Below are positions 23,855 to 35,501 of a stretch of DNA of 64,000 nt, in pieces. Under the pieces are notes generated by a model, which saw only the letters and a list, made by a program, of their open reading frames with translations, had not been told where the DNA came from and did not search any database. The stretch's first letter is position 1. Each line of letters begins with the position of its first letter. The translations under genes and the position numbers were made by a program. The DNA is from Rhododendron vialii (lineage: Eukaryota > Streptophyta > Magnoliopsida > Ericales > Ericaceae), in contig NC_080558.1 in assembly GCF_030253575.1 (NCBI RefSeq), forward strand, positions 39,521,111 through 39,585,110. Direction: 5' to 3'.

Positions 23855-24538
23855 AATGTTATACTTACTATGTAATACAGGTCAATTTGACAGCTTTTTA
23901 CTTATAATTTCTCGTAAATTGAAATTTTAAATTTTCTAATTAGTACGAATCTAAGAAGTGCCCCTTCGGCTTATTCTCGGCTAACGAACATGACGAGCAT
24001 AAATGATTTAAAAAAAAATTTGGCGAGCATTATTCAAGATGAATTTTTCATGATTTGAAAGTTTTATATGATATTTTCATTCCAAACTCTCATCACTCTT
24101 GCCGAGCAAAAAAAAAAAAAACTCTCATCACTCTCTCTTGTGCTATTTTATTTGCCTATTCATTGGATCGGGGCTGTTATAGTAGCAGATGCAATACGAA
24201 ATAGTGCAATAAAACGATGTAATTTTTTTGGAATCATAAACATATTGTACTAATAATAATAAAATAGATTACAACTAAACCAAAATAAAATACAACAAAT
24301 ACAAACAATGAACGATGTAATTTTGTTTCCATTTATGGCTGTTTACAGCTGAAAACTAGGTTTATATTGACTTAACTGTCCAAATCAACGTAAATCTAAT
24401 TTAGCTCTGAACAGCATTTTTTTTTTTTTTTGAAAAGCTAGCTCAGAACTGCTTGAAATGGAGCAAAACTCGTCATTTTGTCGCACTAAACCACTGTAGA
24501 ACTAGACCAAAAACGGCATCTTCAGTCCTTCGTTCATC

Positions 24539-24719
24539 GCCAATGGGCTCTAGCCCAGTTGGCATCTCCGGGTCCTCCCCATGTAGGAGCCCAGGGTTCG
24601 AGACCCGTCGTGGGCATTTAGAATTCAGAGCTATAGATAGCCTCTGAAAACCACTGTGGTCTAACATACTAACTCCCTACTAACCCATCTGATGTATATA
24701 ATATTAGAAGAAAAAAAAC
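24539..24719 (+). mobile_element. tRNA-derived SINE (about 181 bp)
   Basis: Pol III promoter elements are visible: a box-A-like TAGCCCAGTTGG and a box-B-like GGTTCGAGACCCG about 45 bases later. The 3' end is an A8 run. Flanks CCTTCGTTCATC (24527-24538) and CCTTCATTTATC (24720-24731) form a 12-bp target duplication with two mismatches. The 3' part resembles that of the element at about 25975-26135. Confidence 0.7.
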
Positions 24720-24731
24720 CCTTCATTTATC

Positions 24732-25970
24732 ATCCATGAGGGTTCTACTAATTGTTCACTCAAGTCATATCCAGGTAAGAACAAGACGAACAGTTAGATG
24801 AAAATTATCCTTGCCCTAAAATCATATTTTATATAAATATTTTCCTCATTATTGATCCCTTGGTAAAATAATACTAGGAGTATTGAAAGTTAGTTCTAGG
24901 AACTTAGTAAATATGTACATTGAGGATAGATCTTGGGAGACAATAAGGAGGTTGGGTTTATTGCTGGGGGCCACAGTCCTCCAATGTTTATTCCAAAGTA
25001 CCAAACATTAAATTTTAATTTTTTTAAAAAAAGGTCCTCCAATAATGTTAATTAAAGCATGGGCTCATGGCATCACATGGGACTGCCCATTAAGGCATTA
25101 ATAGATAGTACCATTTTCTTTTAGTACATGAATGATTCTCACATAAAAGAAGAATCCATCCATCAAAGACACTATTATACCATTGGACTATATAATAACA
25201 ATGACAGGAAGTCCACCCTATTCACATGTCACACAGAACATTTACTTGAGCTTAAGTAGAGGCCATTTTTGGTATATATTCATTTGAAAGCAAAATTAAA
25301 TGGGAAGGGTTTCTTAATAAGGGGGTGTTTGGAAGCTTAATTTTTACATTTTTCATTTTCTGTTTTTCAACTTTTGACTGTTTGGGTGTTTTCCACCAAA
25401 ACTCATCCTAGGATAATGAGTTTTACGTTTTGACGTTTAGAGAAGAGAAGTGAGAATTAGGGGGAGAAGAGCTTTTGGACTTCTCATTTTTTTACTTTTT
25501 CCATTGTGGTTAACAAAAAGACCTACAGAATGTATTCTGCACATATTTTTCAAACACTAATTATATTACAAAATACATTATACTCACATATCCCAAACAC
25601 TTTACTAAATTCAAAACACATTCTGATCACCATAATTCAAAAAGCCAATAAGTCAATAAAAGTAAAATGCAAAAAGCCAAAAAAAAAGGTTTGAGCCTAG
25701 GCTCCCAAATTATACTCCCAAAAAAAAAGTGAGAAGGGGGAAGAAAGCCCAAAAATTGCAGCTGTGGTGACCACCTAGCTGTGAGTTTTTTTTTTTTTTT
25801 TTTCACGAGATGGCAACCCCTCACCAATTACAGACTTTGTCATGTTTACAAGCAAATATCCAATAATTGGGAAAAAAAAGGTTCATTTATCAGGGTAAAG
25901 CTACATATTCTCTATTAAATTGTCTATGGATTTGTTGAGAAAAGAGGGCAAACAAATGTTTAGCATGGCC
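24732..25970. other. Intergenic AT-rich stretch, no gene
   Basis: No coding sequence is supported. The part at about 25320-25700 (from GGGGGTGTTTGGAAGC) has the look of a MITE terminus, but I could not match a clean opposite end. A poly-T run lies at 25787-25803. Confidence 0.35.
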
Positions 25971-25974
25971 AAAA

Positions 25975-26135
25975 GGGGTTGTAGCCCAATGGTATCTTTT
26001 TAGTCCTTCTGGGAGGCTAGGGTTTGAGCCCTATTTAGAGAGCTTGTGGTTTAAGGCTATAGACAGCTTTTGGACTCTTTGTGAACTAACTACCCTCTAA
26101 CTCTGCAGATGTATACCGTTTGAGAAAGAAAAATG
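25975..26135 (+). mobile_element. tRNA-derived SINE, second copy
   Basis: A box-A-like TAGCCCAATGGTATC and a box-B-like GGGTTTGAGCCC are spaced as in the SINE at 24539. The 3' segments also agree ('ctaactaccctctaact', 'gatgtata'). It is more decayed, with no clean target duplication. Confidence 0.6.
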
Positions 26136-26189
26136 CTTAATCTCATGTTTTGTAACCAGTGAATATGTAAATAAATTTTTTTTTGAATG

Positions 26190-26738
26190 GCAATTTTTTT
26201 ATTATTAATTCTTGAAATTGTTACAAAGATTAAAAGAACAAGGAATGATGGTATCAAATTCTATGCAATGCTGAAAACTATCTTTTACCCACCCGAGACC
26301 CAAATCATAGGTTAGCAAGAAACCAACTCAGAAAAACACCAATTGGGCCAAGCCCAAAAACATATGGGTCTCAAACCCTGATCTACAACATACAGCTTAA
26401 AGACGGGCCAAGCCCAACCCAACACCCAATCAAAACCCTAACCCTAAGAAGATGTAATGCCGCCCCCAACATACAGCTTAAAGACGGGCCAAGCCCAACC
26501 CAACACCCAATCAAAACCTTAACCCTAAGAAGATGTAATGCCGCCCCCATCCACCAAACTGCCGAAATACCTCTCCCACCAAAGCACAAACCATTGCTAG
26601 GAAAAACCCCTTGGTTGTGAACTCAAATCCACCAGACGCCGAGAAGCCACGCCATCGCAATCGTCACACATTCCCGAACCTCATGGTTGACCGTCGAGAA
26701 ACTGCCAAATCAGTCTTCACAAACGTTCAGAGCATCCG
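26190..26738 (-). mobile_element. Non-LTR retrotransposon fragment, target of the palindromic insertion
   Basis: Sequence from about 26190 (T-rich, then 'tgttacaaagattaaaagaacaagga') parallels the tails at 8472 and 22430. It contains an 81-bp tandem duplication. The right end is interrupted by the palindromic element, and sequence of similar base composition resumes at 29452. Confidence 0.4.
26386..26547 (+). repeat. 81-bp tandem repeat, two copies
   Basis: 26386-26466 and 26467-26547 are nearly identical (CAACATACAGCTTAAAGACG through ATGTAATGCCGCCCC). The period is a multiple of three, so it does not break reading frames across it. Confidence 0.9.
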
Positions 26739-26743
26739 GCAAC

Positions 26744-29446
26744 TGATGAGCACCCAATATTGTAGATATTTGGTGCGACTAGTCTCGTTTTGCTTTGTTT
26801 TATTTTGCGTTTATTTAGCTTTTATAGTGATATTGCACGTAAGGTGTGTTTTTGTGTATTTCAGGCAATTTGTATAAATAAGGTGCGTTTGATCGTCAAA
26901 GAATGCTTCGGGTGCAACCAAGTACTCAAGGCTATGTGCCACCCCATTGTGGTGCTCGAAAGATGGTTTGGAGGTTGCTCGGGTCGCCCAAGAGTCAAGG
27001 GAATTGAAGAAGAAGTGAGGATTTTACTAAAGTACTCATCTTTCGACGTGCTGAGGGTAGAATTGTCATAACTTTTGATGTACAAATTACTTTTGATCCA
27101 AACCACTTGGGTTAGAAAGTAGGCTCAACAAGCTTTCCAACGGTTCAAAGAACGCCTAAATCCGAGTTCGGGAGTGTCCGGAGCGAGTCCGCGAAGTTGC
27201 CCAAAAAATCTGTCAAGCATGAACCGGTACTGGCCAATTCCCAGTACCGGTTCATAAAGTCCAAAGATCAGTTTTTCCAGTATTTTTGAAGGCCTTGTAC
27301 CGGTACTGGGCAAATCCCAGTACCGGTTCATACTGGAGAAATATCCACGTTTTTGCTACTTTTTCAACCTTTCATTTATGAAAAGTTTCCACTTATGGAA
27401 TGTTTTTGGGATATTTTGGGGACTTTTTAGTCCTTTGTAACTTAACTTTAGGGCCCTATAAATAGGCTTATATGCCATATATGGAAGGGATGGCCATTTT
27501 AGTTAGATTTAGGCCTAAGTCTTTCTTTTTTCCTAGAGAACTCCATTGTTGTTCTTTAAGTTTTTGTGTTAATTTCTTCAAGAATTCAAGTAAGTATTTG
27601 TCTTATGTTAATTTCTCGTTTATTAATGTTATAGCTATGCTTCGGATCTTTGCATAAATCAAGTTTATTTTCGTTTTCTTCGGGTAAATCTTTCGCTCCA
27701 TTTTCTTACCATGTCTAGTCTTTTAGCTATGTGTGAGTAGTCTTTTGGCTAAGTCTTGGGCTAATCTCTCCCAATGACTTAAGTTGTTATTTGATTCTCA
27801 AACCTTCGGGCTTAAAATCATGGTTTTCGGAATTGGATTAACCTAGCCATTTTGGTCTAAGCGAGGGGTGTTAACTCCTTGATATGAAGTTTAGTCAAGC
27901 GGTCTTGGCAAGCGACATTTTGAGGGCTCGTGGCCTCCTACGTGTTAGATATATTAGCAAAAATAGGTTTGTTTAGTTCCGTTTAATCACATCTTTTGAT
28001 AAACGTAGTCATTAAAGTTAAATCTTTCGGGCGTGAGCACGCGGTCGTGACTCTCGCTTGAGTTATAATCGAGAACCGGTAGCGGCCTTTGTCAAGGGAT
28101 CGTCCGCTACCGGTTCTCGATTATAACTCAAGCGAGAGTCACGACCGCGTGCTCACGCCCGAAAGATTTAACTTTAATGACTACGTTTATCAAAAGATGT
28201 GATTAAACGGAACTAAACAAACCTATTTTTGCTAATGTATCTAACACGTAGGAGGCCACGAGCCCTCAAAATGTCGCTTGCCAAGACCGCTTGACTAAAC
28301 TTCATATCAAGGAGTTAACACCCCTCGCTTAGACCAAAATGGCTAGGTTAATCCAATTCCGAAAACCATGATTTTAAGCCCGAAGGTTTGAGAATCAAAT
28401 AACAACCTAAGTCATTGGGAAAGATTAGCCCAAGACTTAGCCAAAAGACTACTCACACATAGCTAAAAGACTAGACATGGTAAGAAAATGGAGCGAAAGA
28501 TTTAACCGAAAAAAACGAAAATAAACTTGATTTATGCAAAGATCCAAAGCGTAGCTATAACATTAATAAACGAGAAATTAACATAAGACAAATATTTACT
28601 TGAATTCTTGAAGAAATTAACACAAAAGCTTGAAGAACAACAATGGAATTCTCTAGGAAAAAAGAAAGACTTAGGCCTAAATCTAACTAAAATGGCCATC
28701 CCTTCCATATATGGCATATAAGCCTATTTATAGGGCCCTAAAGTTAAGTTACAAAGGATTAAAAAGTCCCCAAAATATCCCAAATACATTCCATAAGTGG
28801 AAACTTTTCATAAATGAAAGGTTGAAAAAGTAGCAAAAACGTGGATATTTCTCCAGTATGAACCGGTACTGGGATTTGCCCAGTACCGGTACAAGGCCTT
28901 CAAAAATACTGGAAAAAATGATCTCTGGACTTTATGAACCGGTACTGGGAATTGGCCAGTACCGATTCATGCTTGACAGATTTTTTGGGCAACTTCGCAG
29001 ACTCGCTCCGGACACTCCCGAACTCGGATTTAGGCGTTCTTTGAACCGTTGGAAAGCTCGTTGAGCCTACTTTCTAACCCAAGTGGTTTGGATCAAAAGT
29101 AATTTGTACATCAAAAGTTATGACAATTCTACCCTCAGCACGTCGAAAGATGAGTAGCTTTAGTAAAATCCTCATTTCTTCTTCAATTCCCTTGACTCTT
29201 GGGCGACCCGAGCAACCTCCAAACCATCTTTCGAGCACCACAATGGGGTGGCACATAGCCTTGAGTACTTGGTTGCACCCGAAGCATTCCTTGACGATCA
29301 AACGCACCTTATTTATACAAATTGCCTGAAATACATAAAAACACACCTTACGTGCAATATCACTATAAAAGCTAAATAAACGCAAAAGAAAACAAAGCAA
29401 AACGAGACTAGTCGCACCAAATATCTACAATATTGGGTGCTCATCA
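26744..29446. mobile_element. 2.7-kb palindromic element with LTR-like ends
   Basis: The two halves are inverted copies: arms about 26744-28086 and 28105-29446, about 1343 bp each, with an 18-base centre. The left end is TGATGAGCACCC, the right end GGGTGCTCATCA, and a perfect 5-bp direct repeat GCAAC flanks it (26739-26743 and 29447-29451). TG..CA ends with a 5-bp duplication are the mark of retroviral-type integrase. Each arm carries an LTR-like promoter (TATAAATAG at 27457-27465, mirrored at 28724-28732). The arms differ at a few percent of sites. No transposase or pol coding was seen. A Foldback-type DNA transposon is the alternative. Confidence 0.8.
27218..27333. repeat. Pair of short ACCGGTACTGGG hairpins inside the palindrome arm
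   Basis: Two 30-35-bp inverted repeats built on GAACCGGTACTGG and CCAGTACCGGTTC lie at about 27218-27254 and 27297-27333. They are mirrored in the other arm at about 28858-28970. Confidence 0.7.
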
Positions 29447-29639
29447 GCAACCCCACAACGTCGCTGCTTCATCGTCACCCACAATATCTCCAAGCAAATC
29501 CATTGCCCAGTTCCATGGTCGTCTTGCATTCAAACGCTACTTAATTATGCGATTCCTCATAATTTCATTATTGGGTACTGATGAGTTGTGCTAACTTATT
29601 TTTAACGTAGATTACTAATCACCAACCGCCCACCAACCC

Positions 29640-31076
29640 CCCCCCCCCCGGCCTCTCTCTCTCTCCCTCCCCCCGGCTCTCTCTCTCCCTCCCAACAGTC
29701 TCTCTCTCTCTCTTGATTTTTTTTATACAATTTTAAATGTTAATAACTTTTTTTTCACGTATTTTTTTAAAATAAATTATATATTTTTGAAATCTACTTA
29801 ACGAAACCTATCAATCGAGCCTAATATTGATGGTGAAATAATGTAAAAATTACATTTTTTAGTAGTTTAAACTGTCTAACGAGGTTAAAAAATGTGTTCC
29901 AAATTTTAATCTGTTTGAACCGGTGGAAAGAGAAAAAGTTTCCTGATCATTTTAGTTAATAAAATGATCAAAAACTTAAAATATTTCCGCCGGTTGAAAC
30001 GAAAAAAAAAAAAAGAAAAGAAAAAAGAGAGGCAATCGGTGCCTTGTAGTGTATGTGGTGGTTTTGTGTGCATGTGAGCCTTGAAGAGTTTTGGACGTGG
30101 AGCACATATGAAGCACGCCTCATATGGTGGAGGCCAAATGCATCAAATGAAACACACGGATGGGCTCATCCTTATGAAGCACGCCTCCAATTGTGGTACG
30201 AAGTGATGCAGATAGATCCACCGAGACGACGACCACAATTTGGTGAAAATATTGACTAAATTTGTGTATTTATTTATGTTCATATATTGGTTCTATATAC
30301 TCAATTATAATTAAATGAAATTTGATTTCAGCTTGCATTATTGACCTGTTCAGAGAAATATAAAGTAAATTTAAGTGGATTCAACATACATAATTTATTT
30401 GAAAAGTCAAATATAGAAGTTTAAAAAAATGAAGGACAAAAAAAAAACAAAGAAATAATATATTGGGCCCAGAAAAATCATTTAATTTAAACACATTATT
30501 TCATATTCAATATTAGACTTGTTTGATAGGTTTCGTTGAGTAGATTTCAAATATATAAAATTTATTTAAAAAAATACACGATTTCAACCTCTTCAGACAT
30601 TTTATATATAAAAAATATTGTTAAAAAATTAAGTGTTCCAAATTTCAATCCGTTTGAACCAGTGGAAATATTTTATTGTTCTGATCATTTTATCCTAATG
30701 GTCATAATTAAATTTTGACTCTAGGGCTCTCGCTGATTAACCCTAAGAGATATTTGATTCTACGACTTTCTTAGGGTTAATCAACGAAAGCCCTATAGTC
30801 AAAATTTAATTATGACCATTTAGGATAAAATGATCAGAAAATTAAAATCTTTCTACCGGTTCAAACGGATTGAAATTTTGGAACACTTAATTTTTTAACC
30901 TCTTTATACATTTTAAACTACCACAAAAATATAACTTTTCCATTTTACATTATTTCACCATCAATATTAGGCTTGTTTGATAGATTTCGTTGAGCACATT
31001 TCAAAAATAAAAAAAAAATTATTTAAAAAAAAAGGTGCAAAAAAAGTTATTAGCATTTACCATTTTATAAAAAAAT

Positions 31077-31083
<7 letters not shown>
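29640..31083. mobile_element. Large fold-back element bounded by TC and GA repeats
   Basis: About 29700-29950 is matched inverted by about 30840-31083 (for example CCTATCAATCGAGCCTAATA against TATTAGGCTTGTTTGATAG). A second, inner inverted pair lies at about 30716-30830 around 'agggttaatca'. The outer ends run into (TC)n on the left and (AG)40 on the right. The interior holds a short open frame of unknown origin at 30053-30259. Confidence 0.65.

Positions 31084-31162
<79 letters not shown>
31083..31162 (+). repeat. (AG)40 microsatellite
   Basis: Eighty bases of uninterrupted AG dinucleotides sit immediately outside the fold-back element. Confidence 0.98.
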
Positions 31163-31163
<1 letters not shown>

Positions 31164-32250
31164 ATGTGGATGGGTAAAACGGGAAAATGGAAGGCCCGGT
31201 GTCAGACCCCCCTGACACAGGGGGCGATTAACAGCCCTCATTTTTAAACTGTTTTCTTTTCATGTTTATGAATATCTCAAGTTTTCTATATAAACAAAAC
31301 TCACGATATTCGGGCTAGTTTATTCAATCGAATCATGTATATTTTGAAAGAAAGAAATAAGACGCTTCATAGTCTAATTAAACTCTAACCATTCATTTAT
31401 CTCAACAACGATTCAACTTAACTTTGAGTTACGTGGTTCTATAGGAATGATTTGCACATTGAGCCATCAGCCAAGTAAAATGAATGTCTCGGATCATAAA
31501 TAGAATCTAATCACAAGAGAGATTCCTCATTCAAATACACTCACTTCACATTATATTTTTTGGTATGTTATATGCACAATTTCTCCTCTCTCTCTCTCTC
31601 TCTTTTTTTTTTTTTTTAGCAATCAGAAATTGCAGATATATTAATAGCAAAAACAATACAAACTATCCAATGTCCATGCCCATGGAATTAACCACAAGAA
31701 ACAGAACCAACATATATAGGAGTAATATAAAAAAATAAAAAATAAATAAAAGAGGCCGCAAAATCAGCTCGATCTAGTGTTGGAACTCATCGATTTACTC
31801 GTGGAAGTGAGTTGAGAGGCCATCATCTGCATCAAAGCAAAGCCCATTCACGAGCTACTGCAAGACACCGCAACCCTCGCTGCCACAAAGCCTAGAAAAC
31901 CGTCCCATATTCTAATGCCTCTACAAATTGAAGGATTACACAATCCTGTGTTCCCTGGATTTAGGGTTGGACCCTACGATTTTGAAATTTAAAACTGATG
32001 GGCATATGAGTCCTGAATTGAATTCAATTGCGTATAGTCTATTTAGACGTCATTATTATAAAGGTTAGATCAACAGAAGACAGAGTGACAGACCCTTATC
32101 AAGAAAAGGGTCCAATTTGCATTTAAATCAAGGCACGTGTGTACAACTGCCATATTTTTTAGTCTCAATTGGGTGATAAATTTTCATTCCTAATATAAAC
32201 TTCATTTTTTCTTTATAAGTAGATGGAAATCAATAATACTAGGGGTACCG
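31163..32250. other. Intergenic, no gene recognised
   Basis: Contains TC and T runs at 31577-31617, followed by a piece resembling the 3' start of a - strand non-LTR element ('agcaatcagaaattgcagatata'). No coding sequence is supported. Confidence 0.3.
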
Positions 32251-32254
32251 ATGG

Positions 32255-32750
32255 TGTTTTTTTTTTTTTTGTGAACAACAGAAAAAATAATTATTCATCT
32301 TTGAAGATGCCTTCTTAAAAAAAATAACAAATTCGAAGATGATTACGTACATTAAAAAGACTGAGATCAAGGCACAACGGCATCACGACAAGGAGCATTT
32401 TTCCCGACAATCATATACCATCTAGGGCCCAAAGAAAGAGCCAGCCAAAACCCAACAATATGTCTGAAACAGCAACGAAAGGAGCCAAACTAAGATCAAT
32501 CCTACACCAAAATCCCAAAGCCTTAGCCTTGAACCACACTCGAAACAAACCTTCTTTGGGAGCGAGTGTGGGTACCATGGCTTGAATCCTTGACATGACA
32601 AATGATACCACAAGAGTGTCACTACAAGGGAAATCAAAGCTTTGGTCACTCGAAACAAACCTTGAGAATCGAGAAGAAAATTATTAATCTCATCGTTATT
32701 AATTACATATATCAATTTTACAGGATGCAGTATTATTAATCTCATCATTA
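32255..32750 (-). mobile_element. Possible non-LTR retrotransposon 3' fragment
   Basis: A T14 run at about 32258-32272 opens a stretch with - strand open frames rich in W, F and L, similar in composition to the other non-LTR tails. No recognisable domain; weak call. Confidence 0.3.
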
Positions 32751-33880
32751 TTAATTATATAAAATTATTCATTTGATCCAATTAAATCTCCCTTCATAAT
32801 ACAAACAAGCAAATGGATGGTGTTGATTCTATTTCTCTGGCCAGATCGAGCAAAAACCAACATAAGAAAATTTGAGGTCAGACCAAACTCGAAATATTGA
32901 GACCTTCTTTTGACGCGGGGTGACCCTTTTTAGGCCACAATATCCAATATAATTTCGAATTTTGTTTGATAGATTTTTGTAACACATGCATTTATCTTTA
33001 AAAAAAAATATTATCTAAAATTATTGTAACATGGAATGAAATTCATTTTTCTCCAAGGCAAATGCATTCTAAAGACGTAGTATCAAATAATGATCGGTCC
33101 CGATCATCCGGAAAAGACCTAAAAATGGGTTGGGATCAAACTGTCCAGTTCCTCATCCTCAAAAGGACGACAGTGGATCTAAATACCTACTACTACTTGA
33201 ATACAACAGTTGATGTTGGTGCTTTTAGAATGAGACAATGATAACTACTGCACCTCACCCGTCGCACAACTAATTAAATTGACAAAACAAATGCTTTCAT
33301 TTTCCTAAATTTTTTGATTTTGGTGCTTTTAGATTGGAGTTTATTTTTCGCTTTAAAAGGGTATTATTTTATTTTATTTATCGACAAAAGAAATATTTTT
33401 ATTAGAGGAATGAAAAGGGAGTTTCAACCAAAAGTTAGAACTATACTGCGATAAAGACAAAGCCTATTACAACCTGGGGGCCTCAATATATGAATATTAT
33501 TCCTAAGGATTGTGATTAGTTGAATGTGCTATGTGGTACTCAAGTTATACCGATTCGGTGTTTTTACAACAAGAAAATGCTAACAACTATATTTTAAAAA
33601 CTGTGGTTACTTAGAAGAAAAGAAAAAGTGCCTTGAGGTCTGTAAAGTTGTAGTAGGGGATCGATGTGCAATAGTATAGGTAAAAAGTGATTGTAAGATT
33701 TTGATTTATATAACCAGTGCCGAACACTAGATTTGCACTTTGCAGATCTTGAATCACATGTATTTTCACATCGATAGCAAAATGTCATATTTTATTAATT
33801 GTATTTTACTACGTACACATGACCAAAAAAGGTTGATAATTAACATGATATTTTGGGGAAAAAATTTCTTAAAATTAATT
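32751..33880. other. Intergenic, no gene recognised
   Basis: AT-rich sequence with scattered short ORFs lacking domains or splice context. Confidence 0.3.
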
Positions 33881-34078
33881 TCAAGTTATCAATCAATTTT
33901 AGGTCACGTGTGTATAAAATTAAATGTTGTTTCTGCACAATTTCATGTCTTCATCGAATCTGGCAAGTATCAACATATATATATATATATATTGTTGAAC
34001 TCCTGCTAAATACTACAAATCATGTATCCGCCACTCCTTGGGATCAGACGAGAAATTTCCAAACAGGAGAGAGAGGGG

Positions 34079-34485
34079 GGTTAAGGTCCAGTCCAGTTGG
34101 CCTCAACATCCAGTCTCGTCCAGTGTGAATTCTCGAGCCTGTCTCGGGTTCAAAAAAATGATCAGAATCGTTCATTTTGTCGAGCTCGTCGAGAACTTTA
34201 ACCTTGCAAAAATTTATGTTGATCAGATACCGATCAATACCTAATCAGGCCAAATTTATCTTGGGAAAAAAATACTATGCACACTGGATCTCATTTTATT
34301 TAAGATAAATGTGTTTTGAATCTTTGGAGTAGGTATTGACCGGTATCTGATCAACATGATTTTTTTAAGATTAAATTTCTTGAAAAGCTCAACAAAATAA
34401 ACAATTCCGATCATTTTTTTGGGCCCGAAAATCCATACTAGACCGTATTGGATGTTAAGGCTAACTGGACTAGACCTTAACCTGA
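34079..34485. mobile_element. Fold-back TIR element inside duplicated unit 1
   Basis: The ends GGTTAAGGTCCAGTCCAGTT and (reverse complement) GGTTAAGGTCTAGTCCAGTT match, and internal blocks such as CAGATACCGATCAATACC are mirrored too. It sits in a GA-rich tract, so a target duplication cannot be separated from the repeat. Confidence 0.7.
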
Positions 34486-34765
34486 GAGGGAGATAGAGAG
34501 AGAGAAGGGGGGCATTGAAATCCGGGCAAAGGTCCGGTCACCCATATATCGAAAATTCTGACTCCGCCACTGAATTTTTAAGTAACGCGTGTATAAAATT
34601 AAATGTCGTTTATGCACATGCACACAATCTCGTGTCTTCATCAATCTAGCAAGTATCAAAATAAATTTATAATTTTTTTTTTCTGTTATTGAACTCCTAC
34701 TAGATACTACAAATCATGTATCCATCACTCCTCCAAATCAGACAAGAGAAATTTCCAAACAGTGT

Positions 34766-34766
<1 letters not shown>

Positions 34767-34802
<36 letters not shown>
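34767..34802 (+). repeat. (GA)n microsatellite
   Basis: About 17 uninterrupted GA units in unit 2 of the local duplication. Confidence 0.9.
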
Positions 34803-34806
<4 letters not shown>

Positions 34807-35250
34807 AGGGGGGCATTGAAATCCGGGCAGAGCTCCGGTCACCCACATGCAGATGAGAGGTAAGAGATGAGGATGAGAGAGGTTCATATGTCAGCCCATA
34901 ATAGTAGTAGTGTTTTTTGAAAAGCCCTAATGGCCCACGTTGTTCCAGATACCCATAAAAGCCCAAAAACATGGCATGGTGATGGTGTTTTGGATTAGGT
35001 CAGCTGGAATTTTCCCACCCTTGCCTTTGTTCCCCCCCCCCCCCCCCCCTTCCCTTCCTTCACTTATTTTGGGTCCCGCACGCCAAAACCCTTACTACCT
35101 GGCCCTGGGGCTCACACATCCTCGTGATATGTTTCATCATCGCTCCTCAGTTTCCCAACCATGAAAGTTGGCATGTTCGGTTATCAAACCAAATTTTGCC
35201 CAACTTGGTTTTTTTCATAGCTCGAATGTCCGGACGAACTTACACGCATG

Positions 35251-35501
35251 TAGAACTGCAAATGAACTGAACAGCTCGCGAGCTCGACTTGGCTTGGCTC
35301 TTTAGTAAACGTGCCGAACTAGAGTTTTAGGGTCGTTTAATAAACAAAAGCTCGGCTCGGCTCGATTAATGAGGTTCATTTAGTAAATGACTAAACTTGG
35401 CTCGTTAAGGACTCGGCTCGATAAGGCTTGAGCCGAGTTCGAGCTCAAAACGACTCAAGCGCAAGCTCGACAAAACTCGGCTCGGCTCGTTTGCAGCCCT
35501 G
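35251..35501. mobile_element. hAT-type MITE (251 bp)
   Basis: The right end, read as reverse complement, is CAGGGCTGCAAACGAGCC, and the left end is TAGAACTGCAAATGAACT. Flanks CACGCATG (35243-35250) and CACACATG (35502-35509) form an 8-bp duplication with one mismatch. The interior is rich in GGCTCGG and GAGCTCG motifs and folds back on itself. Confidence 0.75.

Larger units (their letters stand above)
33885..34860 (+). repeat. Local tandem duplication, two units
   Basis: Unit 1 starts at about 33885 and unit 2 at about 34565, and both run 'cgtgtgtataaaattaaatg', 'aatcatgtatcc', 'gagaaatttccaaacag', a GA tract, then 'ggggggcattgaaatccggg' (34506 and 34806). Unit 1 is interrupted by the fold-back element at 34079-34485. 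Unit 2 instead has an expanded GA run. Confidence 0.75.

Noticed and set aside
24560..24625. A genuine tRNA gene
   Set aside because: Box A and box B are present, but the acceptor and anticodon stems do not pair properly, and a SINE-type tail with target duplication follows.
26383..26589. Repeat-containing 68-codon - strand frame
   Set aside because: Explained by the 81-bp tandem duplication, whose period is a multiple of three, so the frame is extended by chance.
27472..28717. A pair of 61-codon frames (MPYMEGMAILV...) as a conserved protein
   Set aside because: The two frames are the same sequence in the two arms of the palindrome, so their similarity reflects duplication, not selection. 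They lie in the LTR-like leader just downstream of the TATA motif.
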